Source: an uncultured Alphaproteobacteria bacterium
GTDB taxonomy: Bacteria; Pseudomonadota; Alphaproteobacteria; Rhizobiales; Ancalomicrobiaceae
Direction: 5' to 3'
NCBI GenBank assembly: GCA_937892955.1
Contig: CALBKH010000118.1
Span: 1 to 33,218, forward strand
Length of the DNA: 33,218 bases
Shown: positions 1-8,145 of the stretch, piece after piece
Numbering within the stretch: the stretch's first letter is position 1
Layout of the letters: every line of letters starts with the position of its first letter
Position numbers and translations under genes: made by a program
The notes under the pieces: generated by a model
What the model was told of the DNA's origin: nothing
Databases searched by the model: none
The model's input: only the letters and a program-made list of their open reading frames with translations

Positions 1-52
1 GGATCTTCACGTTGTAGTCGACCACCCGCTTCACGGGCACCAGGATCTTCAT
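1..52 (-). CDS. etfB: Electron transfer flavoprotein beta subunit, N-terminal fragment
   Basis: Only the first 17 codons are inside the window. Read on the minus strand from the ATG at 52, they give MKILVPVKRVVDYNVKI, the well-conserved start of bacterial EtfB. ETF (EtfA plus EtfB, with FAD and AMP) takes electrons from acyl-CoA dehydrogenases and passes them to ETF-quinone oxidoreductase. It lies 58 bp downstream of gcdH on the same strand, and three acyl-CoA dehydrogenases lie upstream in the same operon, so it is probably the electron acceptor for them. The gene is cut by the window edge, not visibly broken. Confidence 0.85.
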   Translation of the reverse strand, partial: MKILVPVKRVVDYNVKI

Positions 53-110
53 GGGCTTTTCCAATCAGAAAATCATCGAGGGTTCAGCTCGGTCGGAAGA
101 GGGGGAGCCC

Positions 111-1304
111 TCAGAAGAACGCCTGGATGCCCGTCTGCGCCCGACCCAGGATCAGGGCGTGGACGTCGTGGGCGCCCTCGTAGGTGTTGACCGTCTCGAG
201 GTTGGCGGCGTGGCGCATCACCTGATACTCGATCGAGATGCCGTTGCCGCCGTGCATGTCACGCGCCATGCGGGCGATGTCGAGCGCCTTGCCGCAGTTG
301 TTGCGCTTGATGATCGAGATCATCTCCGGCGCCATCCGGCCCTCGTCGAACAGCCGGCCGACGCGCAGGGCCGCCTGGAGGCCGAGAGTGATCTCGGTCT
401 GCATGTCGGCGAGCTTCTTCTGGTAGAGCTGGGTGGCGGCGAGCGGCTTGCCGAACTGCTTGCGGTCGAGGCCGTACTGGCGGGCCCGCATCCAGCAGTC
501 CTCGGCCGCGCCCATCACCCCCCAGGCGATGCCGTAGCGCGCCCGGTTGAGGCAGCCGAAGGGACCCTTCAGCCCCGAGACGTTCGGCAGGATCGCGTCC
601 TCCGGGACGACGACGCCGTCCATGACGATCTCGCCGGTGATCGAGGCGCGCAGGCTGAGCTTGCCGCCGATCTTCGGGGCGGAGAGGCCCTTCATGCCCT
701 TCTCCAGCACGAAGCCGCGGATCTCGCCGTCGTGGGCGGCCGACTTCGCCCAGACGACGAAGACGTCGGCGATCGGCGAGTTGGAGATCCACATCTTCGA
801 GCCGACGAGGCGGTAGCCGTCGGCGACCTTCTCGGCGCGGGTCTTCATGCCCGCCGGGTCGGAGCCGGCGTCGGGTTCGGTCAGGCCGAAGCAGCCGACC
901 CATTCGCCGGAGGCGAGCTTGGGCAGGTACTTCTGCTTCTGCTCTTCCGAGCCGTAGGCCTCGATCGGGTACATGACCAGCGACGACTGGACGGACATCA
1001 TCGAGCGATAGCCGGAATCGACCCGCTCGACCTCGCGCGCCACCAGCCCGTAGGAGACGTAGCCGGCGCCGGCGCCGCCGTAGTCGTCCGACACGGTGAC
1101 GCCGAGGAGGCCGAGTTCGCCCATCTCGGAGAAGATGGCGCGATCGGTCTTCTCCTCGAGATAGGCCTCGGCGACGCGCGGAAAGAGCTTCTCCTGAGCG
1201 TAGGCGCGGGCGGTCTCGGAGATGAGGCGTTCGTCCTCGGTCAGCTGCTCGGTGAGGAGGAAGGGATCCTCCCACTTGAAGGGGGCAATCTTGTTGGGGG
1301 CCAT
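111..1304 (-). CDS. gcdH: Glutaryl-CoA dehydrogenase
   Basis: A 397-residue acyl-CoA dehydrogenase, full length for the family. It oxidises and decarboxylates glutaryl-CoA to crotonyl-CoA and CO2 and passes electrons to ETF. Seen in the sequence: the FAD/substrate motif GLTEPDAGSDP, the RKQFGKPLA segment, and the C-terminal NTYEGAHDVHALILGRA, whose Glu (about residue 376) matches the catalytic base of glutaryl-CoA dehydrogenases. I start it at the ATG at 1304 (MAPNKIAPFKWEDPF). An in-frame ATG at 1361 adds 19 residues with no family resemblance. It sits between a thioesterase and etfB, downstream of pimeloyl-CoA oxidation genes whose end product is glutaryl-CoA, so the operon context supports the substrate. 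Confidence 0.9.
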   Translation of the reverse strand: MAPNKIAPFKWEDPFLLTEQLTEDERLISETARAYAQEKLFPRVAEAYLEEKTDRAIFSEMGELGLLGVTVSDDYGGAGAGYVSYGLVAREVERVDSGYRSMMSVQSSLVMYPIEAYGSEEQKQKYLPKLASGEWVGCFGLTEPDAGSDPAGMKTRAEKVADGYRLVGSKMWISNSPIADVFVVWAKSAAHDGEIRGFVLEKGMKGLSAPKIGGKLSLRASITGEIVMDGVVVPEDAILPNVSGLKGPFGCLNRARYGIAWGVMGAAEDCWMRARQYGLDRKQFGKPLAATQLYQKKLADMQTEITLGLQAALRVGRLFDEGRMAPEMISIIKRNNCGKALDIARMARDMHGGNGISIEYQVMRHAANLETVNTYEGAHDVHALILGRAQTGIQAFF

Positions 1305-1448
1305 GGTCGTTTCCGTTCGTTCTGCGTCAAGGGTGGGAATTCTCGAAGACCTCTTCGGCATGCTGCCGAGGGAAGGGGTGCAGGGGCATTCCGCCTCCGA
1401 TGGTCCCGGCGTTCACCGCGCGACCGCGGATCGGGGCGGCGGCCGTCG

Positions 1449-1889
1449 TCATGCGTCGTCTCCGGTGTGGACGACGCCATCGATCTCGTCGCGGATGCGG
1501 CGGACGACGCCCGCCGCCATCGCGATGGTGGCGCCGGCCTCGTCGACCACCTCACCCTCGACGTGGATCGTCTTGGCGCCGCCGCCGCGGATCCGCGACC
1601 GCGCCAGCAGGCGTCCGTCGCGCACGGGCGCGACAAAATTGGTGGAGAGCTGCACCACCACCACGCGGCCGGTGAGCCGCCCGTCGACGAGGCGCACTCC
1701 GGCGAGCGAACAGACGCTGTCGAGCATCGACAGCACGACGCCGCCATGAACGGCGCCGTTGCGGTTGAGGTGATGCGGCCCGACGTCGAGCGCCAGTTCC
1801 GGCCCTTCCTCGGTCCAGCCGACGATGGCCAGACCGAGATGAGCGGCGAAGCCGGCCAGCGGCGGGTAGGTCGTCTTCTGGTCCGTCAT
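1449..1889 (-). CDS. PaaI-family hotdog-fold acyl-CoA thioesterase
   Basis: A 146-residue single hotdog domain. The central HLNRNGAVHGGVVLSMLDS is the characteristic PaaI/YdiI-type segment (asparagine, then HGG, then the acidic helix), followed by VQLSTNFVAPVRDG. These enzymes hydrolyse acyl-CoA or aryl-CoA esters. Here it probably releases CoA from stalled dicarboxylyl or other intermediates. The start is the ATG at 1887-1889 (MTDQKTT), chosen because the hotdog domain begins soon after it; the open frame continues upstream but overlaps pimD in another frame. It lies 74 bp downstream of the small acyl-CoA dehydrogenase and 144 bp upstream of gcdH, all on the minus strand. The exact substrate cannot be read from sequence. 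Confidence 0.8.
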   Translation of the reverse strand: MTDQKTTYPPLAGFAAHLGLAIVGWTEEGPELALDVGPHHLNRNGAVHGGVVLSMLDSVCSLAGVRLVDGRLTGRVVVVQLSTNFVAPVRDGRLLARSRIRGGGAKTIHVEGEVVDEAGATIAMAAGVVRRIRDEIDGVVHTGDDA

Positions 1890-1963
1890 CGGGAGGCCTT
1901 CGCGGTGAGGTCGGAAGCTCGGCGCGCGCGGCGCCGGACCCGGAGAGAGGATCGCGGGATCGC

Positions 1964-3121
1964 TCAGCTCGCCTTGACGAGCCCGCCCGCCAGGGTGACC
2001 CGCCGCAGATGATGAGCGGTGTCGCCGAAGGCGATCTCGATCATCGCGAGGCGGCGGAAGTGATGGGCGCCGAGATACTCCATCGTCATGCCGATGCCGC
2101 CGTGCAGCTGCACCGCGGTCTGACCGACGAAGCGGGCGGAGCGGTTGATCTGCACCTTGGCGGCGGAGATCGCCGAGCGCCGTTCGTCGGCGTCCTCGGC
2201 CTCGACCATCATCGCGGCGTAGAGCGCCATGGAGCGGGCCTGTTCGAGGGCGACGAACATGTCGACCGCCTTGTGCTGCAGGCTCTGGAAGGAGCCGATC
2301 GCCACACCGAACTGCTTGCGGGTGCGCAGGTATTCGACGGTGAGGTCGGTCAGCGCCCGCATCGAGCCGATCGCCTCGGCACAGACCGCGGCGATCGCCG
2401 CCTCGGTCGCCCGCTCGACGATCGCCACGCCGCCGCCGATCGGACCGAGCACGGCTTCCGCCGGCAGCTCGACGCCGTCGAGCGAGATCTCGGCGGTGCG
2501 TCCGCCGTCGTGCGCCGTGTGCGGCACGACCCGCAGTCCGGGCGTTCCGGCCGGCACCAGGAAGAGCGTGACGCCGTCGCCGTCGCGACGGGCGCCGGAG
2601 GTGCGCGCGCTCACGATCAGCAGATCGGCGGTGCCGCCGTGCTCCACCACGGTCTTGCGACCATCGAGGCGCCAACCGCCCGACGGGGTCGGGGTCGCGG
2701 TGGTGGCGACGTCGAAGAGGTCGTACCGGGCCCGGGCCTCGCCATGAGCCAGGGCGGCGCGCGAGGTGCCGGCGATCACCGCCGGCAGGATCGCCTCGCG
2801 CTGGGCGTCGTTCGCGGCCAGTCGCAGGGCTCCCCCGGCGAGGACGATCGCGGCGAGGAAGGGCTCGGGCGCGAGCCGGCGCCCGAAGGCCTCCATCACC
2901 AGACCGATTTCCACCGGCCCGCAGCCGAAGCCGCCGTCGGCCTCGGCGAAGGGCAGGCCGAGCACGCCGAGCTCGGCGAGCTCGGTCCAACGCGAGGCCG
3001 AGAAGCCGGCGGCTTCGGCGCGGGCCGCGATCGTCGCCTCGAGGGTCGGATAGGTGTCGGCGGCCCAGCGCTCGACGGTGTCCTTCAGCAGGGTCTGTTC
3101 TTCGGAGAGATCGAAATCCAT
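1964..3121 (-). CDS. pimD: Acyl-CoA dehydrogenase, pimeloyl-CoA dehydrogenase small-subunit type
   Basis: A 385-residue acyl-CoA dehydrogenase starting MDFDLSEEQTLLKDTVERW and ending with the family segment AVQLHGGIGMTMEYLGAHHFRR. It resembles PimD, the smaller of the two paired pimeloyl-CoA dehydrogenase subunits of Rhodopseudomonas palustris, which form the 2,3-enoyl-CoA from pimeloyl-CoA. The central FAD-loop region is poorly conserved (LAHGEARARYDLFDV where TEP-GAGSD is usual). That is common in the small member of such pairs and suggests the large partner does much of the chemistry. The ATG at 3121 has a GAGGAG ribosome site overlapping the pimC stop, 12 bp upstream, so the two subunits are likely translationally linked. 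Confidence 0.82.
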   Translation of the reverse strand: MDFDLSEEQTLLKDTVERWAADTYPTLEATIAARAEAAGFSASRWTELAELGVLGLPFAEADGGFGCGPVEIGLVMEAFGRRLAPEPFLAAIVLAGGALRLAANDAQREAILPAVIAGTSRAALAHGEARARYDLFDVATTATPTPSGGWRLDGRKTVVEHGGTADLLIVSARTSGARRDGDGVTLFLVPAGTPGLRVVPHTAHDGGRTAEISLDGVELPAEAVLGPIGGGVAIVERATEAAIAAVCAEAIGSMRALTDLTVEYLRTRKQFGVAIGSFQSLQHKAVDMFVALEQARSMALYAAMMVEAEDADERRSAISAAKVQINRSARFVGQTAVQLHGGIGMTMEYLGAHHFRRLAMIEIAFGDTAHHLRRVTLAGGLVKAS

Positions 3122-3133
3122 GGGTTCAGCTCC

Positions 3134-4330
3134 TCACAGGCCGAGGATCGCCTTGGCGATCACGTTGTGCTGGATCTCGTTGGACCCGCCGTAGATCGAG
3201 ACCTTGCGCGTGTTGAAATAGACGGGCGCCGCAGTGTCGGCCCAGGCGAAGGGGGCATCGAGGTCATCGAGACCGTCGCCGATACGCTCGCCGGAGAGGG
3301 CGGCCGGACCGGCCAGCTCGAGCAGCAGCTCGGTGGTGGCCTGCTGCAACTCCGAGCCGCGCAGCTTGAGGATCGAGGAAGCGGGATCCGGCTTGGTCGG
3401 ATCGCGGGTCGCCTGGGCGGCGACCACCCGCATCTGGGTGATCTCCAGCGCCTTCAGCTCGATCTCCACCGCGGCGAGGCGCGAGCGGAAGTCGAGATCG
3501 TCCCACATCGTGCCCTCGCCGGCCGGGGTCAGCGGCGCCAGCCGCTTGATGCGGGTGATGCGCTCCTTGGACATGCCGATGCGGGCGATGCCGGTGCGCT
3601 CGTTGGCGAGCAGGAACTTGGCGTAGTCCCAGCCCTTGTTCTCCTCGCCGACGAGGTTCTCGACCGGCACTTCCACGTTGTCGAGGAAGACCTCGTTGAC
3701 CTCGTGGCGGCCGTCGATGGTGATGATCGGGCGCACGGTGACGCCGGGCGTCTTCATGTCGATCAGCAGGAAGGAAATGCCGGCCTGCTTCTTGGCGGTC
3801 GGATCGGTGCGGGCGAGGCAGAACATCCAGTCGGCGTACTGGCCGAGGGTGGTCCAGGTCTTCTGCCCGTCGACCACATAGACGTCGCCCTTGCGCACCG
3901 CCCTGGTCTTCAGCGAGGCGAGGTCGGAGCCGGCGCCGGGCTCGGAGAAGCCCTGACACCACCAGTCGTCGAGATTGGCGATGCGCGGCAGGAAGCGCTG
4001 CTTCTGCGCCTCGTTGCCGAACTGGGCGATGACCGGGCCGACCATGAAGCAGTTGAACTGCAGCGGCAGCGGCACCGCCGCCTGCATCAGCTCCTCCATG
4101 AAGATGTAGCGCTGCACCGCGGTCCAGTCCTGTCCGCCCCAGGCGACCGGCCAATGCGGCACGGCCCAGCCCTTGGCGTTCAGGATCCGCTGCGAGGTGA
4201 TGTAGTCCCGGTGGTCGAGCTTGCGGCCTTCCGACACCTTCGTGCGGATGTCGGCGGGAATCTCGGTCAGGAAAAAGGAGCGGACTTCCTCGCGGAAGGC
4301 GATCTCTTCGGGGGTGAAGCGCAGGTCCAT
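3134..4330 (-). CDS. pimC: Acyl-CoA dehydrogenase, pimeloyl-CoA dehydrogenase large-subunit type
   Basis: 398 residues, MDLRFTPEEIAFREEVRSFF onward. Visible family features are WPVAWGGQDW, the FAD loop GFSEPGAGSDLASLKTRA, WTTLGQYADWMFCLARTD, and the C-terminal VSIYGGSNEIQHNVIAKAILGL, where SNEIQ sits at the usual cofactor/base region. This is the architecture of PimC-like long acyl-CoA dehydrogenases that pair with PimD. The start codon at 4330 overlaps the thiolase stop by one base (TGATG), so translation is probably coupled to the thiolase. A longer open frame up to 4585 lies inside the thiolase gene and is not part of the protein. Confidence 0.85.
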   Translation of the reverse strand: MDLRFTPEEIAFREEVRSFFLTEIPADIRTKVSEGRKLDHRDYITSQRILNAKGWAVPHWPVAWGGQDWTAVQRYIFMEELMQAAVPLPLQFNCFMVGPVIAQFGNEAQKQRFLPRIANLDDWWCQGFSEPGAGSDLASLKTRAVRKGDVYVVDGQKTWTTLGQYADWMFCLARTDPTAKKQAGISFLLIDMKTPGVTVRPIITIDGRHEVNEVFLDNVEVPVENLVGEENKGWDYAKFLLANERTGIARIGMSKERITRIKRLAPLTPAGEGTMWDDLDFRSRLAAVEIELKALEITQMRVVAAQATRDPTKPDPASSILKLRGSELQQATTELLLELAGPAALSGERIGDGLDDLDAPFAWADTAAPVYFNTRKVSIYGGSNEIQHNVIAKAILGL

Positions 4331-5520
4331 CAGTTCGCTCCCGGGTGAATTTCGAAGAGGCCGGCCGCACCCATGCCGCCGGCGATGCACATGGTGACGA
4401 CGGCGAAGCGCACGCCTCGACGTCGGCCCTCGAGGAGCGCGTGGCCGACCAGGCGGGCGCCGCTCATGCCGAAGGGATGGCCGATCGAGATGGCGCCGCC
4501 GTCGACGTTGACGATCGCGGGATCGAGGCCGAGGCGGTCGATGCAGTGGACGGACTGCGAGGCGAAGGCCTCGTTGAGCTCCCACAGGCCGATGTCGGCG
4601 ACCGTCAGGCCCCGACGGGCGAGCAGGCGCGGCACCGCGAAGACCGGGCCGATGCCCATCTCGTCCGGCTCGCAGCCGGCGGTGGCGTAGGACCGGAAGG
4701 TGCCCAGCGGCTCGAGCCCGCGCCGCGCCGCCTCGTCGGCCGACATCAGCACGCAGGCGGAGGCGCCGTCGGAGAGCTGGCTGGCGTTGCCGGCGGTGAC
4801 GTATTCGTCGGCACCACGCACCGGCTTCAGCGCCGCCAGCCCCTCGTAGGACGTATCGGGGCGATTGCCCTCGTCGCGCGCCAGCGTGACGGTCCGCCGG
4901 GAGACCTCGCCGGTCGCCTTGTCGGTCACCGCCTGCTCGACGGTGATCGGCACGATCTCGGCATCGAAGCGTCCGGAGCCTTGCGCGGCAGCGGTGCGCT
5001 TCTGGCTCTCCAGGGAGAAGCGATCCTGCGCCTCGCGGGAGACACCGTGACGCCGTGCCACGATGTCGGCGGTCTCGATCATCGAGGTGTAGACCGACGG
5101 CTTCTCGGCGGTCAGCCGGGGGTCGCGATAGAGTTCGCGATCGACCGGCTGGGTCAGGGTGATGGATTCGAGCCCACCGGCGACCGCGATCGGAACGCCG
5201 TCGCGGGCGATGCGTCCGGCCGCAGCGGCGACCGCCTCGAGGCCGGAGGCGCAGAAGCGCGAGACGACGGCGGCGCTCGCCGAGACCGACACGCCGGCGC
5301 GGAGCGCGGCATGGCGTGCGACGTTGCCGCCGGTCGCCCCCTCCGGGTAACCGCAGCCGAGGATCACCTCCTCGACCTCGTCGCCGGCGAGGCCGGCGCG
5401 ATCGAGGCTCGCGCGGATCACGTGGGCGCCCATGGCGGCCCCTCGGGTCAGGTTGAGCGCGCCGCGTCCCGCCTTGGCGATGGCGGTCCGCGCAGTCGAA
5501 ACGACGACGACGTCGACCAT
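4330..5520 (-). CDS. pimB: Acetyl-CoA acyltransferase (thiolase), PimB-like
   Basis: 396 residues, the normal thiolase length. Visible are the nucleophile motif VVSRFCASGLEAV (Cys90), WELNEAFASQ, GGAISIGHPFGMSGAR (His348) and the C-terminal MCIAGGMGAAGLFE (Cys378), so all catalytic residues are present. The predicted role is cleavage of 3-oxopimeloyl-CoA to glutaryl-CoA plus acetyl-CoA, and possibly of acetoacetyl-CoA made later in the pathway. It lies 10 bp downstream of pimF and overlaps pimC by one base. Family membership is certain; the chain-length preference is inferred from the operon. Confidence 0.9.
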   Translation of the reverse strand: MVDVVVVSTARTAIAKAGRGALNLTRGAAMGAHVIRASLDRAGLAGDEVEEVILGCGYPEGATGGNVARHAALRAGVSVSASAAVVSRFCASGLEAVAAAAGRIARDGVPIAVAGGLESITLTQPVDRELYRDPRLTAEKPSVYTSMIETADIVARRHGVSREAQDRFSLESQKRTAAAQGSGRFDAEIVPITVEQAVTDKATGEVSRRTVTLARDEGNRPDTSYEGLAALKPVRGADEYVTAGNASQLSDGASACVLMSADEAARRGLEPLGTFRSYATAGCEPDEMGIGPVFAVPRLLARRGLTVADIGLWELNEAFASQSVHCIDRLGLDPAIVNVDGGAISIGHPFGMSGARLVGHALLEGRRRGVRFAVVTMCIAGGMGAAGLFEIHPGAN

Positions 5521-5530
5521 GGTCTTTTCC

Positions 5531-7609
5531 TCAGTGGGTTTCGGCGGGGCCGGCGAAGGTCGCGCCCTCGGCGGCGAGCCGGCGCAGCAGGGCCGACGGC
5601 TTCAGACCGTCGTCACCGGTTTCCGCCGCCATCTCGTCGAGGCCGGTGACGATGGTCGAAAGTCCGACGCGGTCCGCCCAGTGCATCGGACCGCCGGTCG
5701 ATGCCGGCCAGCCGTAGCCGTTGATCCAGACCAGGTCGATGTCGCTCGACCGCGCCGCGATCCCTTCCTCCAGGATCTTCGCGCCCTCGTTGACCATCGG
5801 GTAGAACAGCCGCGCCAGGATTTCCGAGGTGGAGAAGGCGCGCCGGGTGATGCCGTGCTCGTCGGAGAGGCGCCGGATCAGCGCCTCCACGTCCGGGTCG
5901 CGCTCGCCTTTCCGGGCGCCGGCCGGATAGACGTGGAAGCCCCGGCCGGCCTTCTGGCCGAAATGCCCCTGCTCGCAGAGGGCGTCGGCGACCGGTGCTT
6001 TGCCGCCGGTCGCCTTGCGGTTGCGCCAGCCGATGTCGAGACCGGCCAGATCCAGCATCGCGAAGGGCCCCATGCGAAAGCCGAAGGTGGTGACCGCCTC
6101 GTCGATCTCGTGCGGCAGCGCGCCGGCGAGCAGCAATCGCTCGGCCGCCGCGCTGCGCTTGGCCAGAATGCGATTGCCGACGAAGCCGTGGCAGACGCCG
6201 ACCACCACCGGCAGCTTGCCGAGGCGGCGCGCCAGATCGAGCGCGGTGGCGATCACGTCCGGAGCGGTCTTCGCCGCCCGCACGATCTCGAGCAGGCGCA
6301 TGACGTTGGCGGGCGAGAAGAAGTGCAGACCGATCACGTCGGCGGGCCGCGCCGTGAAGCCGGCGATGGCGTCGACGTCGAGATAGGAGGTGTTGGTGGC
6401 GAGGATCGCACCCGGCTTGGTGATGCGATCGAGGGCGCGGAAGATCTCTTCCTTGACGCCGATCTCCTCGAAGGCCGCCTCGACGATCACGTCGGCCCCG
6501 GCCGCCGCTTCGAGCCCGACCGCCCCGCTCAACAGCGCGAGCCGCGCCGCCAGCGCCTCGGCCGTGAGCGAGCCGCGCGTCACCGAGGTCTCCCAATTGG
6601 CCCGGACGCGCGCGAGGCCGGCGTCGAGCGCCTCCTGCTTCTGTTCGATCACGGTGACGGCGATGCCGGCCTGGGCGAAGCACATGGCGATGCCGCCGCC
6701 CATGGTGCCGGCCCCGATCACCGCCGCGCGGGCGATCGCGCGCGGGCGATCGTCCTTGCCGACGCCGGGCACGCGCGCGGCCTGGCGTTCGGCGAAGAAG
6801 AGATGCCGCGCCGCCTTCGAGCGCGGATCGCGCAGAAGCGCCAGGAAATGCGCACGTTCGATCGCCAGACCTTCCGCGTAGGGACGGTCGAGCGCGGCGC
6901 GCACGGCGTCGACCAGCGCGGCGACGTCGGGCGTGTCGGGGGACTTCGCGAGGGCTGCGGCCGCGGCCGCCTCGAAGGCCTCGCGGTCGGCCGGGTCGGC
7001 GGCGACCGTGACGGTGGAGAGACGGCGCAGCGTGCCGCGATCGGCGATCTCGAGCGCGATCGCGACCGCGACGTCGAGGAGATCGCCCTGGGCGAGTGCG
7101 TCGACGAGACCGAGCGCGACGGCCTTCTCGGCGGCGATCGGAGCGCCGGAGAGCATGATCGAGAAGGCCCGGGTGGCACCGATCAGTCGGGGCAGACGCT
7201 GGGTGCCTCCGGCGCCCGGCAGGAGGCCGAGCTCGATCTCGGGCAGACCGACCGTCGCGCCGGGTGTGGCGATGCGGGCATGACCCGCCAACGCCAGTTC
7301 GAAACCGCCGCCGAGCGCGGCACCGTTCAGGGCGATCACCACGGGCTTGGCGCAGGCTTCGATCCGGGCGAGCACGTCGGGCAGAGCGGGAGGGATCGGC
7401 GGCTTGCCGAATTCCGTGATGTCCGCGCCGGCGACGAAGGCCCGCCCGGTGGCGGTGACGACGATCGCGCGAATGGTGGGATCGGCTTCGGCCGCCGCGA
7501 CCGCGGTGACGAGATCGCTCCGCAGCCGGGCCGAAAGCGCGTTCACCGGAGGATTGTCGATGGTGAGAAGCGCGACGCCGTCGACGCTCCGTCTCGAGAC
7601 CGTTTCCAT
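5531..7609 (-). CDS. pimF: Bifunctional enoyl-CoA hydratase / 3-hydroxyacyl-CoA dehydrogenase, PimF-like
   Basis: 692 residues, a peroxisomal-MFE/FadJ-like fusion. Residues 1-180 are a crotonase domain with the oxyanion segment NGAALGGGFELALAGH and the two catalytic glutamates (about E104, and E124 in GLPEIELGLLPGAGG). Residues about 295-480 are the NAD-binding 3-hydroxyacyl-CoA dehydrogenase domain (GAGTMGGGIAMCFAQAG, then LHFFSPANVMRLLEIV). The C-terminal helical domain has GFRMGPFAMLDLAGLDIG and YGWPASTGGPMHWAD. It would hydrate 2,3-didehydropimeloyl-CoA and oxidise the 3-hydroxy product, and do the same for crotonyl-CoA after GcdH. The start at 7609 has a strong GGGAGGA site. It is first in the operon, facing the IclR regulator. 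Confidence 0.9.
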   Translation of the reverse strand: METVSRRSVDGVALLTIDNPPVNALSARLRSDLVTAVAAAEADPTIRAIVVTATGRAFVAGADITEFGKPPIPPALPDVLARIEACAKPVVIALNGAALGGGFELALAGHARIATPGATVGLPEIELGLLPGAGGTQRLPRLIGATRAFSIMLSGAPIAAEKAVALGLVDALAQGDLLDVAVAIALEIADRGTLRRLSTVTVAADPADREAFEAAAAAALAKSPDTPDVAALVDAVRAALDRPYAEGLAIERAHFLALLRDPRSKAARHLFFAERQAARVPGVGKDDRPRAIARAAVIGAGTMGGGIAMCFAQAGIAVTVIEQKQEALDAGLARVRANWETSVTRGSLTAEALAARLALLSGAVGLEAAAGADVIVEAAFEEIGVKEEIFRALDRITKPGAILATNTSYLDVDAIAGFTARPADVIGLHFFSPANVMRLLEIVRAAKTAPDVIATALDLARRLGKLPVVVGVCHGFVGNRILAKRSAAAERLLLAGALPHEIDEAVTTFGFRMGPFAMLDLAGLDIGWRNRKATGGKAPVADALCEQGHFGQKAGRGFHVYPAGARKGERDPDVEALIRRLSDEHGITRRAFSTSEILARLFYPMVNEGAKILEEGIAARSSDIDLVWINGYGWPASTGGPMHWADRVGLSTIVTGLDEMAAETGDDGLKPSALLRRLAAEGATFAGPAETH

Positions 7610-7637
7610 GCGTCCTCCCGACGCGTTGAACTGTATA

Positions 7638-7695
7638 GCGGAATTGAAAACCGCATAAATTTGCTGAGCAGATGAAATGCGGAATGAGAAACCGC
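7638..7695. promoter_or_regulatory. Tandem 17-bp inverted-repeat operators, candidate IclR sites over the pimF promoter
   Basis: Two related imperfect palindromes, GCGGAATTGAAAACCGC at 7638-7654 and GCGGAATGAGAAACCGC at 7679-7695, have start points 41 bp apart, about four helical turns. Both have GCGG/CCGC ends with an A/T-rich centre. A minus-strand TTGACA lies at 7702-7697 directly upstream of the second repeat, so that repeat would occupy the -35/-10 spacer of a pimF promoter (the -10 itself is weak). They lie between pimF and the divergent IclR gene, so that regulator is the natural candidate ligand. This assignment is inference. Confidence 0.6.
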
Positions 7696-7743
7696 TTGTC
7701 AAGCCATATACAGGGCAATTCCTTCGGTTCGTTGGTTGATTTG

Positions 7744-7758
7744 TTCTGCAATGCAGAA
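7744..7758. promoter_or_regulatory. 15-bp palindrome, possible operator for the IclR gene
   Basis: TTCTGCAATGCAGAA reads the same on both strands except for its central base. It lies just upstream of the plus-strand TTGACA at 7775, a possible -35 of the IclR transcript. Its half-site differs from the GCGG...CCGC repeats on the pimF side, so it may bind another protein or be an autoregulatory variant. Confidence 0.35.
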
Positions 7759-8145
7759 TCAATGTCTGTTTTTGTTGACAAGTTCGAAAGGCCGTGGCAC
7801 TCGATGGACAGCCGCTGGTCAGCCGACGGACGCGAACGATGCGGGATACGACCCGTGCGAAACGGAGGAAGCGTCGAGCCGGGCGCTGCGGGCGGGGTCT
7901 CGACCGGGATCGTCGGCGACGTCGTCTTCTCGAGCCCGGCCTCGCAGGTCGATCTCGATCTCCCGCACGATCTCTACTTCGCCTGCGACGGACGCTCGTC
8001 CGCCGCGGAGCTCCGATCACTTCGCCGCGAAGAGGACCCGCCCCCATGTCGCCGACGATCCTGGTCGAGACCCCGCGCCCCCTTCGCGTTCGTGATCCCG
8101 CCGTGGGATAAGACCATCGAGATCACGAGAGACGAGAGGTCAGTC

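Larger units (their letters stand above)
7610..8145. other. Divergent intergenic region, no supported gene
   Basis: 536 bp separate pimF (minus) from the IclR gene (plus). The pimF-proximal 150 bp is AT-richer and holds the tandem repeats at 7638-7695, a perfect inverted repeat at 7744-7758 (TTCTGCAATGCAGAA) and a plus-strand TTGACA at 7775-7780. The rest (about 7800-8140) is GC-rich with no family resemblance in any frame. At 8046-8111 a 21-codon frame, MSPTILVETPRPLRVRDPAVG, resembles the first residues of some enoyl-CoA hydratases. It could be a decayed gene start or chance. Confidence 0.5.

Noticed and set aside
2009..4348. Very long plus-strand open frame opposite pimC/pimD (similarly 5432-7675 plus, 27440-29287 minus, 29838-32840 minus)
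   Set aside because: Antisense shadows of GC-rich genes. The translations are Arg/Gly/Asp/His-rich with no domain resemblance, and the opposite strand carries clear enzymes.
8046..8111. Short frame MSPTILVETPRPLRVRDPAVG resembling an enoyl-CoA hydratase start
   Set aside because: Only about ten residues match; there is no remaining crotonase sequence downstream, so it cannot be called a pseudogene with confidence.
7672..8145. In-frame N-terminal extension of the IclR gene
   Set aside because: The added 158 residues have no IclR resemblance and cover the operators; the ATG at 8146 has a good ribosome site and immediately precedes the HTH domain.
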